The position numbers and the translations under genes were made by a program. This document shows positions 8,496-16,799 of a stretch of DNA of 64,000 bases, one piece after another (within the stretch, counting starts at the first letter, position 1; each line of letters begins with the position of its first letter). The DNA is from Bacillota bacterium. Its GTDB lineage: Bacteria; Bacillota; Clostridia; Lachnospirales; Lachnospiraceae. The stretch lies in NCBI GenBank assembly GCA_023386315.1, contig JAEWJZ010000030.1:124001-188000 (forward strand), in the 5' to 3' direction. The notes under the pieces were generated by a model. The model was not told the DNA's origin. It saw only the letters and a program-made list of their open reading frames with translations, and ran no database searches.

Positions 8496-9389
8496 GTGGA
8501 CAATTCAAAAAAAAGGTTGTCATTAGGCCAGAAGCAGAGCCTGGCGGGCTGGGCATTTTTAACTCCGGCGGTTTTATTTATCGCAGTCATGAGCTTTCTG
8601 CCTATGATTCAGGCGCTGTTCCTTTCATTTAAAACAGGGGCGGGTGCCAATTTAAAATGGACCGGCGTAACCAATTATGTCAGAATGTTTCAGGATCCTG
8701 TCTTCATGCAGGCTTTAAAAAACAATTTTATTTATCTGATCATACAGGTTCCGATCATGCTGATTCTGGCCCTGATCCTGGCCTCTTTGCTCAATAATAA
8801 AGATCTTCGGTTTAAGGGATTGTTCCGTACGGCGATTTTTCTGCCCTGTGCTACCTCCCTGGTGTCCTATGCGGTAATCTTCCGCTCCCTGTTTGCGGTG
8901 GATGGACTGGTGAATACCGTTCTCATAAAACTTGGATTTTTGTCAACCGGATACAATTTTCTTGGCCACGCAAACAGCGCCAGAATCGTGATTATTCTTG
9001 CACTGATCTGGAGATGGACCGGTTATAACATGGTCTTTTACCTGTCCGGTCTGCAGAATATTGAGTATTCCATTTATGAGTCTGCAAAAATTGACGGAGC
9101 TTCTCCCATTCAGTCTTTCTGGGGAATTACGGTACCGCTTTTAAAGCCAACGATTCTTCTGACAGCGATTATGTCAACCAATGGCACATTGCAGCTGTTT
9201 GATGAGTCTGTGAACTTAACTTACGGCGGGCCTTCCAATGCTACCATTACCATGTCACACTATATTTACAATGTATCGTTTAAATATGTACCTAATTTTG
9301 GGTATGCAGCAGCAATGTCTTACTTAATCCTGTTCCTGGTAGCAGTTCTGGCATTTTTGCAGATGAAGGTAGGTGATAAACGTGACTAA
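8496..9389 (+). CDS. Sugar ABC transporter permease (MalF/LacF type)
   Basis: An integral membrane subunit of a CUT1-class sugar importer, 297 residues with about six helices. It opens with the family-typical GWAFLTPAVLFIAVMSFLPM. The ATPase-contact loop is present as EYSIYESAKIDGASPIQSFWGITVPLLKP, close to the EAA consensus. The start is a GTG at 8496 with GGGAGGAGG ahead. It overlaps the next permease by a few bases. No ATPase gene follows, so a shared MsmK/MalK-type ATPase encoded elsewhere is expected, as is common in Firmicutes. Confidence 0.92.
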   Translation: MDNSKKRLSLGQKQSLAGWAFLTPAVLFIAVMSFLPMIQALFLSFKTGAGANLKWTGVTNYVRMFQDPVFMQALKNNFIYLIIQVPIMLILALILASLLNNKDLRFKGLFRTAIFLPCATSLVSYAVIFRSLFAVDGLVNTVLIKLGFLSTGYNFLGHANSARIVIILALIWRWTGYNMVFYLSGLQNIEYSIYESAKIDGASPIQSFWGITVPLLKPTILLTAIMSTNGTLQLFDESVNLTYGGPSNATITMSHYIYNVSFKYVPNFGYAAAMSYLILFLVAVLAFLQMKVGDKRD

Positions 9390-10188
9390 AGGAAAGAAGT
9401 TTCTGGCATATGGCTTTTTAACGGTCGTCTCCATACTTTCTGTTTTTCCTCTATACTGGATGATGGTTGCGGCTACCAACAAAAGTGTGGCTGTATCACG
9501 GGGAACCTTGGTATTTGGAACGGAGCTTTTAAACAATACGAAAAAGCTGTTTGCTTCCCAGAATGTAGGGGCAGCACTTGGAAATTCATTTAAATATTCC
9601 ATTGTCATGACGCTGGTTTCACTGTTCATCTGCTCCATAGCTGGATATGGTTTTGAAATCTTTCATGACAAGGCAAAGGACCGGATCATGAGCATTATCT
9701 TACTGGCAATGATGGTTCCGTTTGCTGCAATTATGATTCCCCTGTATCAGATGTTTTCCAGGGCGAATTTATTAAACAGCACACTTGGGTTTATTCTCCC
9801 CAGTATTTCGACGCCGTTTTTAATTATGATGTTCCGCCAGAGCGCCAGGTCTTTTCCAGTGGATATTATGGAGGCGGCAAGGCTTGACGGGTTAAATGAA
9901 TTCCAGATTTTCTGTCTGATGTTTGTGCCTACCATGCGCTCCACTTATGCAGCAGCAATGACGATTACTTTTATGAATGCATGGAACAGTTACTTATGGC
10001 CCAAGGTAATTATGTCTGATGCCGGCAGCATTACCATGCCTATGATGGTGGCCAACCTAAAATCAGGTTATGTGACTGATTACGGAACTTTAATGCTTGC
10101 TGTACTGTTGTGTACCATTCCTACAGTGATCGTTTTCTTCCTCCTGCAGAAAAGCTTTGCGGAAGGTATTACGGGGGCTGTAAAATAA
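9382..10188 (+). CDS. Sugar ABC transporter permease (MalG/LacG type)
   Basis: The second permease subunit of the same importer, about 268 residues and six helices. The EAA-like loop reads DIMEAARLDGLNEFQIFCLMFVP, and the C-terminus (LLQKSFAEGITGAVK) is characteristic of MalG-type subunits. I prefer the GTG at 9382, which has AGGTG six bases upstream, over a GTG at 9373. Either overlaps the stop of the preceding permease at 9389, implying translational coupling. A short gap then leads to the GH42 gene. Confidence 0.92.
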   Translation: MTKGKKFLAYGFLTVVSILSVFPLYWMMVAATNKSVAVSRGTLVFGTELLNNTKKLFASQNVGAALGNSFKYSIVMTLVSLFICSIAGYGFEIFHDKAKDRIMSIILLAMMVPFAAIMIPLYQMFSRANLLNSTLGFILPSISTPFLIMMFRQSARSFPVDIMEAARLDGLNEFQIFCLMFVPTMRSTYAAAMTITFMNAWNSYLWPKVIMSDAGSITMPMMVANLKSGYVTDYGTLMLAVLLCTIPTVIVFFLLQKSFAEGITGAVK

Positions 10189-10269
10189 GTAAAAGGGAAC
10201 AAACAGGCGTGGTGACCGGGATCCTGAAAGGGAAATCTGGCTGCTGCGCCTGTTTTCGGAAAGGAACAG

Positions 10270-12339
10270 ATGAATATGAAACATGCTGGTATCTGGTATG
10301 GAGGAGATTATTATCCGGAGCAGTGGCTTGAAAGTCCGGATATACTCAAACAGGATATAGACTATATGAAACAGGCAGGAATTAATACAGTGACCATGGG
10401 GGTGTTTGCCTGGTCCTTTCTGGAGCCGGAAGAGGGGAGATATAATTTTGGCTGGCTGAAGGAGCGGGTGGATGAACTTTATGAGAATGGGATTTATACC
10501 ATTATGGGAACACCTTCCGGAGCCCGTCCCAAATGGCTGTCTGACAAATATCCGGAGGTGCTGCGGGTGGATGATACCGGGCGCAGGCAGCTTTTTTCCG
10601 GACGGCATAACCATTGTTTCACTTCTCCCATATACAGGGAAAAGGTGAGGATGATCAATAAGGAACTGGCGGGGCAGTTTGCCTCCCATCCCGGTATTCT
10701 TATGTGGCATATCTCCAATGAATACGGAGGAGACTGCCACTGTGCCCTGTGCCAGAAAGCCTTTCGCCTGTGGCTGAAAAAGAAATATGATTCCATCGAT
10801 GAATTGAACCGCCGATGGTGTACGGCATTCTGGAGCCATATCTACCAATCCTTTGACCAGATAGAAAGCCCGTCCTCCATTGGTGAGACTATGGTTCATG
10901 GGCTGAATCTGGACTGGAAGCGTTTTGTAACCGAACAGACCGCAGACTTTGCAAAATGGGAAGTGGATGCTTTGCGGGAAGAAGGAGCAGTACAGCCCAC
11001 TACTGTAAATCTGATGTATGATTACAAAGGGCTGAATTATCATAAATTATCAACTGCTGTAGATGTGGTTTCCTGGGATTCCTATCCGCTGTGGTATAAA
11101 GAAAGGGAGATTCTTACAGCCAGAGATAATGGTTTACAGCATGATTTTATGAGAAGTTTAAAAATGAAACCATTTCTTTTGATGGAATCCAGCCCAAGTG
11201 CAACCAACTGGCAGGGAGTCAGCAAGCTGAAAAAACCGGGACTTTTAAAACTGGCGGGGCTTCAGGCCGTTGCCCATGGATCGGACAGCGTCCTATATTT
11301 TCAGATTCGCCAAAGCAGGGGAAGCTCTGAAAAATTTCATGGTGCTGTGATTGACCATTACGGAGGAGATGACACCCGGGTATTTCAGGAAGTGAAGGCG
11401 GTTGGCAGGGAGCTTGATTTGCTGAGAGAAATTGCAGGTACCTGTGTACGGTCTAAAGCAGCTGTTATATATGATGTGGAAAACCGCTGGGCACTGGAAG
11501 ATGCCCAGGGGCCCAGAAACAAAGGACTTTTCTATCATGAGGTATGTACAAAAATTTACTCTGCCATTCGAAAAACGGGAATCAACGTTGATGTAATAAC
11601 CATGGATGAAAGTCTTGAAAACTATGATCTGGTTGCCGCTCCTATGCTTTATTTGTTTCAAAAGGGCATGGAGCAGAAAATCAGGCAGTACGTCGGGAAC
11701 GGAGGCTGTTTTTTGACCACTTACTGGTCTGGCATTGTGGATGATGGGGACCGCTGCTTCCTGGGCGGTGTACCTTATGGGCTGAAAGAGGTTCTGGGTC
11801 TTCGCAGTCAGGAAGTAGATGCCCTGTATGATGGGGAAGTAAATCATATGGTACCCGCCGGAGGGGAAGGAAAACGGTATGAATGCGGCTGCCTTTGTGA
11901 TCTGGTTCAGTTAAATGGGGCAGAAGCTCTAATGGTTTATGAGGATGATTTTTATCAGGGATATCCGGTGTTTACAAAGAATTCCTGGGGGAAGGGAACG
12001 GCTTACTATGTCTGCTCGGATTCAGATCAGGAGTTTTATGATGATATATTTCACAAACTTATAGAAGAAGCTGGAATAAAGCCTCTTTTAAATGGAACCA
12101 TCCCCGAAGAACTGGAAATAACCTCCAGAGAGTCTGCCGGGTTCGAGTATATTTTTGCACAGAATTTTTCCCGTAATGAGGTAAAACTGGAGAAGCCCCT
12201 GCTTGAGGATTTATTGCAGGGAACCATGCTGATGGGTGATATAACGGACAGCGGCGGGATTAATGGTTATGGGACTGTGGTAATAAGAAGAAAGCTAACG
12301 GCTGCAATGAATGACGGGCGGAAAAACACGATATCATAA
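10270..12339 (+). CDS. GH42 beta-galactosidase
   Basis: An intracellular glycosidase of 689 residues that would hydrolyse terminal beta-galactosides brought in by the adjacent importer. The N-terminus GIWYGGDYYPEQW is the GH42 hallmark. The acid/base Glu lies in HISNEYGG and the nucleophile Glu in LLMESSPS. A cysteine cluster (GGDCHCALC) matches the zinc site of many GH42 enzymes. The middle trimerisation domain and a small C-terminal beta domain are present, so it looks complete. AAGGAA precedes the ATG at 10270; a second in-frame ATG six bases on is also possible. No signal peptide. Confidence 0.94.
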   Translation: MNMKHAGIWYGGDYYPEQWLESPDILKQDIDYMKQAGINTVTMGVFAWSFLEPEEGRYNFGWLKERVDELYENGIYTIMGTPSGARPKWLSDKYPEVLRVDDTGRRQLFSGRHNHCFTSPIYREKVRMINKELAGQFASHPGILMWHISNEYGGDCHCALCQKAFRLWLKKKYDSIDELNRRWCTAFWSHIYQSFDQIESPSSIGETMVHGLNLDWKRFVTEQTADFAKWEVDALREEGAVQPTTVNLMYDYKGLNYHKLSTAVDVVSWDSYPLWYKEREILTARDNGLQHDFMRSLKMKPFLLMESSPSATNWQGVSKLKKPGLLKLAGLQAVAHGSDSVLYFQIRQSRGSSEKFHGAVIDHYGGDDTRVFQEVKAVGRELDLLREIAGTCVRSKAAVIYDVENRWALEDAQGPRNKGLFYHEVCTKIYSAIRKTGINVDVITMDESLENYDLVAAPMLYLFQKGMEQKIRQYVGNGGCFLTTYWSGIVDDGDRCFLGGVPYGLKEVLGLRSQEVDALYDGEVNHMVPAGGEGKRYECGCLCDLVQLNGAEALMVYEDDFYQGYPVFTKNSWGKGTAYYVCSDSDQEFYDDIFHKLIEEAGIKPLLNGTIPEELEITSRESAGFEYIFAQNFSRNEVKLEKPLLEDLLQGTMLMGDITDSGGINGYGTVVIRRKLTAAMNDGRKNTIS

Positions 12340-12348
12340 CAGGATCTA

Positions 12349-12381
12349 AAAAAGGTGCTCTCAAATTGAGGGTACCTTTTT
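12349..12381. terminator. Bidirectional intrinsic terminator
   Basis: A 15-base stem (12349-12363 with 12367-12381) including two G-T wobbles, a three-base loop, and A/T tracts at both ends. It ends the ABC/GH42 operon and could also serve the minus-strand LysR remnant. Confidence 0.75.
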
Positions 12382-12772
12382 TAAATCTTTCCTTTTGTAT
12401 AAAGTGTAGCAAGTTCTATAAAATACTTTTCCGGTTCCGTGAGATAGCAGCCTTTTAAATAAGCCATACACCGCATCCAGGATTGTCTTGGAGGAACGGT
12501 GAAATAGACGATAGGTAAATCCGGGATTCAAATAAAATATTGGGGCGGAAGCCGGCAAGAGGAGCCAGTGGATGGGTAGCAGGGAGCCCCAGAACCATAA
12601 ATTCCTCTTCCATATCCACATATTCCAGCAAAGGATTTTTATGATTGTTGTAATAGGTGAGGGATGCCATGGTAACTTCTTTCTGAAGAAGCTGTTCCAT
12701 TTTTTTAACCCGTGCATGTCTGGGAATAATAATAAAAACAGAAAGAAAATAGACACCGTCTTTCACTTATAG
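12361..12772 (-). pseudogene. Fragment of a LysR-family regulator (effector domain only, frameshifted)
   Basis: This 470-base gap holds remains of a LysR effector domain on the minus strand. One frame reads KKMEQLLQKEVTMASLTYY and then EEEFMVLGLPATHPLAPLAGF, which are typical domain I strands. A different frame continues with FYLNPGFTYRLF, the usual start of the following segment. So a frameshift separates the two at roughly 12530-12560. The DNA-binding N-terminus is absent. The fragment ends at the promoter of the next regulator, so it is likely a relic of an older divergent regulator. Confidence 0.55.
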
Positions 12773-12778
12773 TAAAAT
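12750..12778 (+). promoter_or_regulatory. sigma-A promoter of the first PrpR-like regulator
   Basis: TAGACA at 12750-12755, a 17-base spacer, TAAAAT at 12773-12778, about 35 bases before the ATG at 12814. Confidence 0.5.
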
Positions 12779-12813
12779 GAACCAAACAGGACAAACAGAA
12801 GGAAGGAATCCAT

Positions 12814-14694
12814 ATGGGAAAGATTGCGTTGCTTGTTTCCAGAGAAGAGATGATTTATCAGGCGCATAACATTCTTCAGGAGAAAAAACATGAGATCGGG
12901 GAAATGAGGGTAATTAAGACAGAGGATGCGGTTTCTGAAGCCCGCCAGTCCATTGCAAACGGTGCCTCTATCATCATCGCAAGAGGTCTCCAGGCTTCTC
13001 TCATTAAGCAGTACACCGACATTCCTGTAGTGGAAATCGTCATAACTGCCCAGGAGATGGCGCTGTTAGTGAGCAAGGCAAAGCAGATACTAAAAAAGGA
13101 CAATCCGGTCCTTGGCGTGGTAGGATTTAAAAACATGTTTTGTGACATGTCTTATTTTGATATCATTTACGGAATTGAAATGAGGACTTATTTTGCAGAA
13201 AAAGGGGATCTGCTGGAGGATATGGCGAGACAGGCAGTCCGTGACGATGTGGATTTGATCATTGGAGGGGATACTGCTGTGGGGATTGCAGGAGAGACTG
13301 GTATCCCTTCCCTGTTTTTATCAAACACAGAGGATTCCATGAGAAACGCCTTGTCCATGGCGGAAAGTGTTGATTATGCCATGGGCGTGGAAAAACGCAA
13401 TGCTGCCCAGATCGAGACGCTTCTGGATTATTCTTTTAACGGAGTGGCGAGGCTTGATGCGTCTGGAAGTATTGTGGATATCAACGCAACCATGGAAGAT
13501 ATTCTGGAGAAAAAGAAGGATGAAGTTCTTTTAAAACCTGCGGGTGAGGTGTTCCCTGAACTTTTGGGCGAGCCCTTCCGTCAGGTGCTGGAATACGGAA
13601 AAGAATCCTATTCTCTGTTTATGGAGATCAGCCGGACCTCTGTGTTTGCCATAGTGGCGCCGGTGGTGTTTGAAAAAAAGGTGGAGGGAGCCATACTCAC
13701 CTGTCACCGCATGAAGCGAAAACAGCATAAGGGACCGGAGTTAAAGGGAAAAAGCCAGTTAAGAGGAGCGGGAGCACTGGGTGAATTCGGAGACCTTTTT
13801 CAGGAATCAATGAATATGCAGGACTGTCTGCGCCTTGCCAAGCTGTATGCCCTTTCGGAAAAGGCTGTTTTCATTACCGGTGAGCCGGGAACAGAGAAGC
13901 AGCTTCTGGCTCAGTGCATTCATAATGCAGGGCTTCATAAGGACGGACCCTTTGTCAACATCTCCTGTGACGGGCTGGGAGAAGAGGCGCAGTATGACAT
14001 GATATTTGGAGATAAGGGCGCAGCTGCCCAGGCGAAGGGCGGGTCCCTGCTGATCGAAGATTTACAGGCTTTAACGAAGGCAAACCAGTACAGGCTTTAC
14101 CAGCTGATCCGTCATAAGCACAGGCTTGGGAGAGAAGGGCAGCGGTATGCCGGAGCGGAGGTCAGAATCATGGTGACTGCCACGGTTCCTTTATCTGAGC
14201 TTGTAAAAAAGGAAGATTTCCGGAAAGAACTGTATTATCTTCTTGAGGGATTGACGGTTACCATTCCTCCTTTAAGAGAACGGAAAGAAGACTTAGAGTT
14301 CAAGATCCGGGAAACAATCAGGGACTGCTGTGAACATTATTCCAGGTTTCATGTACTGACAAAAGGAGCCTTTAAAGTACTTCTTGATTATCCGTGGAAA
14401 GGCAATTTGATTCAGGTTGAAAATTTTTGTGAACGACTGATACTGACAGCGGAAAAGAGGAGTCTTGACGAAGCTGCGGTGGAAGATCTTCTCACTGAAC
14501 TGTATCCAGGTGAAAGTAAAGTGGAAAAAGAAGACTCAGCTATAAAAAATGCAGAAGTTTTATACCCCCTGGAAGCCGGTGAAATTAAGGATATTCTTTT
14601 AAAATTGGGTGGAAACCGGGAAAAAACAGCAAAGGAGCTTGGGATCAGCAAGGCAACATTATGGAGAAAAATGAAAAAATACCATCTGGAATGA
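12814..14694 (+). CDS. PrpR-N/PAS/AAA+-type regulator with degenerate sigma-54 activator domain
   Basis: A 626-residue regulator. Residues 1-190 are a PrpR-N type sensor (IIIARGLQASLI; DLIIGGDTAVGIA). About 205-310 is a PAS-like domain (LLDYSFNGVARLDASGSIVDIN). About 330-540 is an AAA+ domain, and the end is a Fis-type HTH (NREKTAKELGISKATLWRKM). The AAA+ part is worn: Walker A reads GEPGTEKQ instead of GESGTGKE, Walker B reads LLIED, and the sigma-54 contact loop GAFTGA is missing. It therefore probably acts on sigma-A promoters, as TyrR does. It precedes the garR-aldolase operon and has a paralogue at 21738. It likely senses an aldarate-related acid; the ligand is unknown. Confidence 0.82.
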   Translation: MGKIALLVSREEMIYQAHNILQEKKHEIGEMRVIKTEDAVSEARQSIANGASIIIARGLQASLIKQYTDIPVVEIVITAQEMALLVSKAKQILKKDNPVLGVVGFKNMFCDMSYFDIIYGIEMRTYFAEKGDLLEDMARQAVRDDVDLIIGGDTAVGIAGETGIPSLFLSNTEDSMRNALSMAESVDYAMGVEKRNAAQIETLLDYSFNGVARLDASGSIVDINATMEDILEKKKDEVLLKPAGEVFPELLGEPFRQVLEYGKESYSLFMEISRTSVFAIVAPVVFEKKVEGAILTCHRMKRKQHKGPELKGKSQLRGAGALGEFGDLFQESMNMQDCLRLAKLYALSEKAVFITGEPGTEKQLLAQCIHNAGLHKDGPFVNISCDGLGEEAQYDMIFGDKGAAAQAKGGSLLIEDLQALTKANQYRLYQLIRHKHRLGREGQRYAGAEVRIMVTATVPLSELVKKEDFRKELYYLLEGLTVTIPPLRERKEDLEFKIRETIRDCCEHYSRFHVLTKGAFKVLLDYPWKGNLIQVENFCERLILTAEKRSLDEAAVEDLLTELYPGESKVEKEDSAIKNAEVLYPLEAGEIKDILLKLGGNREKTAKELGISKATLWRKMKKYHLE

Positions 14695-14730
14695 AATAAA
14701 AATGAAACGATTATGATGCGAAAATGAAAC
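14691..14730 (+). promoter_or_regulatory. ATGAAA direct repeats upstream of garR
   Basis: ATGAAAT at 14691, ATGAAAC at 14702 and ATGAAAC at 14724. The last two are 22 bases apart, and each is followed by an ATGAT-like half. A TATAAT lies downstream at 14803-14808 with a poor -35. This is a plausible upstream activator site for the PrpR-like regulator (inference). Confidence 0.35.
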
Positions 14731-14872
14731 TATAGATGATTTGTATAAAGAAAGCCCCTCCATTCGTTAATTCCGCCCATAGCAGCCCCTCAGATTTTTA
14801 TCTATAATCACAGCAGAGATGGGAAGTACCCATCGGTCACTGCAAACAGAATGAAAAAGTGAGGAAAAGCAT

Positions 14873-15763
14873 ATGAAAATTGGATTTATCGGTTTGGGAA
14901 TTATGGGAAGACCTATGGCAAAGAACCTGTTAAAGGCAGGTCATGAATTAGTTGTATTTGATTTTAATAAAGAAGCAGTAGCAGATCTGGTTTCAGCTGG
15001 TGCAGCTTCCGCTGAAACAGGAAAGGATTTGGCTTCCCAGTGTAGCGTTGTGATCACCATGTTGCCAAACTCTCCACATGTAAGAGCAGCAGTTTTAGGC
15101 GAGAACGGAGTAGCAGAAGGGGCAAAGCCTGGAACTGTAGTCATTGATATGAGCTCCATTGATCCAACTGAGAGCAGAGCCATCGGCGCAGAGCTTGAAA
15201 AGCTGGGAATTGATATGCTTGATGCACCAGTATCCGGTGGAGAGCCAAAGGCAATTGACGGAACCTTATCTGTAATGGCAGGCGGAAAGAAAGAACTGTT
15301 TGACAAGTATTATGATATGCTTATGGTTATGGCTGGATCCGTTGTTTATGTAGGTGAGCTTGGTGCAGGAAATGTAGCAAAGCTGGCAAACCAGATTGTT
15401 GTTGCAGTAAATATCGCAGCTGTATCAGAAGCATTTACCTTCGCTAAAAAAGCGGGAACTGATCCGGAGCTTGTATATCAGGCAATCCGCGGCGGTCTTG
15501 CTGGTTCTACAGTTATGGATGCAAAGGCACCTATGATGCTTAATAGAAACTTTAAGCCAGGTTTCCGCATTGAGCTTCACATCAAGGATTTAAATAATGC
15601 ACTGAATGCAGCTCATAATGTAAGTTCTCCTGTTCCTTTAACAGGTCAGTTAATGGAGATTATGCAGGGACTGAAAGCAGACGGTTTTGACAAAGAGGAT
15701 CATTCCAGCATCGTGAAGTATTACGAGAAAATTGCAAACACAACTGTAGAACCGCAAAAATAA
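14873..15763 (+). CDS. garR: 2-hydroxy-3-oxopropionate (tartronate semialdehyde) reductase
   Basis: Reduces tartronate semialdehyde to D-glycerate with NAD(P)H. At 296 residues it is a standard beta-hydroxyacid dehydrogenase. It has the Rossmann motif GFIGLGIMGRPMAKNL at the N-terminus, the substrate loop DAPVSGGEPKA and the catalytic Lys in GAGNVAKLANQ. It is the first gene of an operon with the DapA-family aldolase (24 bases on) and glycerate kinase. That combination is the lower aldarate pathway. A 3-hydroxyisobutyrate dehydrogenase role is the alternative for the family, but the neighbours argue against it. Confidence 0.9.
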   Translation: MKIGFIGLGIMGRPMAKNLLKAGHELVVFDFNKEAVADLVSAGAASAETGKDLASQCSVVITMLPNSPHVRAAVLGENGVAEGAKPGTVVIDMSSIDPTESRAIGAELEKLGIDMLDAPVSGGEPKAIDGTLSVMAGGKKELFDKYYDMLMVMAGSVVYVGELGAGNVAKLANQIVVAVNIAAVSEAFTFAKKAGTDPELVYQAIRGGLAGSTVMDAKAPMMLNRNFKPGFRIELHIKDLNNALNAAHNVSSPVPLTGQLMEIMQGLKADGFDKEDHSSIVKYYEKIANTTVEPQK

Positions 15764-15787
15764 GCCGTACGGAGAGGACAAAAAAAC

Positions 15788-16687
15788 ATGAATACAGATT
15801 TTATTAAAGGCGTTATTGTGCCAATCCTTACGCCGATTGACGAAAATGAGCTGATTGATGAAGCAAAATTAAGAGATCAGGTTGATTATGTCATTAACGG
15901 CGGTGTGCTTGGCATTCTGGCATTCGGAAGCAATGGAGAGTTCTATGCAGTGGAAGACGATGAGATGGAACGCGGACTGAAAATCATGGTAGATCAGGCT
16001 GCTGGAAGAGTTCCGGTATACTTTGGCATCGGCGCCATCAGCACGAAAAAATGCTGCCGTCTGGCTAAGATGGCTGTAGAAAACGGCGCTGCAGGTATTT
16101 CCGTTCTTCAGCCCATGTTTTTAAAGCCTACTGAAACAGAGCTTTATAACCATTTTAAAACAATAGCACAATCCATACCGGAAACTCCAATGCTGCTTTA
16201 CAACAATCCGGGACGTGTGGGATATACCATGTCCGCTGGTCTGGTTGAGCGTCTGGCAAAGGAATTTGATAACATAGTCGGCATGAAGGATACCAGCGGT
16301 GATATCACCCAGACGGCAGAATTCATCCGCAGAACCCGAGGAACAGATTTTAAAGTATTTGGCGGAAAGGATACGCTGTTATATGCATCCATGTGCCACG
16401 GCGCAGTAGGCGGTGTATGTACAGCTGCCAACTTCATGCCGGAGCTGATTACTGATGTTTACAATAAATTTGTGGCCGGTGATTTAAATGGCTCTCTGGA
16501 AGCACAGTTTAAGTTAAATCCAGTCCGTCTTTCCATGGATCCGGCAAGCTTCCCGGTAGCAGCCAAGGATATGGCAAATTTAAGAGGAAGAAACGTAGGA
16601 CTTCCTTATAAACCCAATATTGCCACTCCCGAAGGACCGGTTCTTGGCCAGATCAGAAAAGAGATGGAAACAGCGGGGCTCATTTAG
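15788..16687 (+). CDS. DapA-family aldolase/dehydratase, probable 5-keto-4-deoxyglucarate aldolase
   Basis: A class I, Schiff-base lyase of 299 residues. The catalytic Lys is in VGMKDTSGD, the conserved Tyr in LLYNNPGR, and the keto-acid binding loop is FGSNGEF. Family members include dihydrodipicolinate synthase, N-acetylneuraminate lyase, KDG aldolase and 5-keto-4-deoxyglucarate dehydratase. Lying between tartronate semialdehyde reductase and glycerate kinase, it most likely cleaves the dehydrated aldarate to pyruvate and tartronate semialdehyde. A lysine-biosynthesis role is unlikely here. Substrate assignment is from context. Confidence 0.82.
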   Translation: MNTDFIKGVIVPILTPIDENELIDEAKLRDQVDYVINGGVLGILAFGSNGEFYAVEDDEMERGLKIMVDQAAGRVPVYFGIGAISTKKCCRLAKMAVENGAAGISVLQPMFLKPTETELYNHFKTIAQSIPETPMLLYNNPGRVGYTMSAGLVERLAKEFDNIVGMKDTSGDITQTAEFIRRTRGTDFKVFGGKDTLLYASMCHGAVGGVCTAANFMPELITDVYNKFVAGDLNGSLEAQFKLNPVRLSMDPASFPVAAKDMANLRGRNVGLPYKPNIATPEGPVLGQIRKEMETAGLI

Positions 16688-16730
16688 AAATAAGAGATCG
16701 TTACGGAAGATATTAATATAAGAAAGAGGG

Positions 16731-16767
16731 CAGGCTGGTGGCTGTTGATAGGCTGCCGGCCTGTTTT
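16731..16767 (+). terminator. Internal hairpin between the aldolase and glycerate kinase genes
   Basis: A 12-base stem with wobbles (16731-16742 with 16752-16763) followed by TTTT. It may partially terminate transcription or protect the upstream message end, setting different levels for the two operon halves. Confidence 0.5.
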
Positions 16768-16799
16768 CCGTTTCAGGCGTAAGAGGAAAGGGGCAGGCG

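Noticed and set aside
10090..11043. Long minus-strand frame of 317 codons opposite the permease and GH42 genes
   Set aside because: It spans two well-supported + strand genes; its translation shows no domain, and the length comes from codon bias on the other strand.
14695..14872. Possible sigma-54 (-24/-12) promoter upstream of garR
   Set aside because: No GG-N10-GC element of the TGGCAC-N5-TTGC type is present; only a TATAAT-like box is seen.
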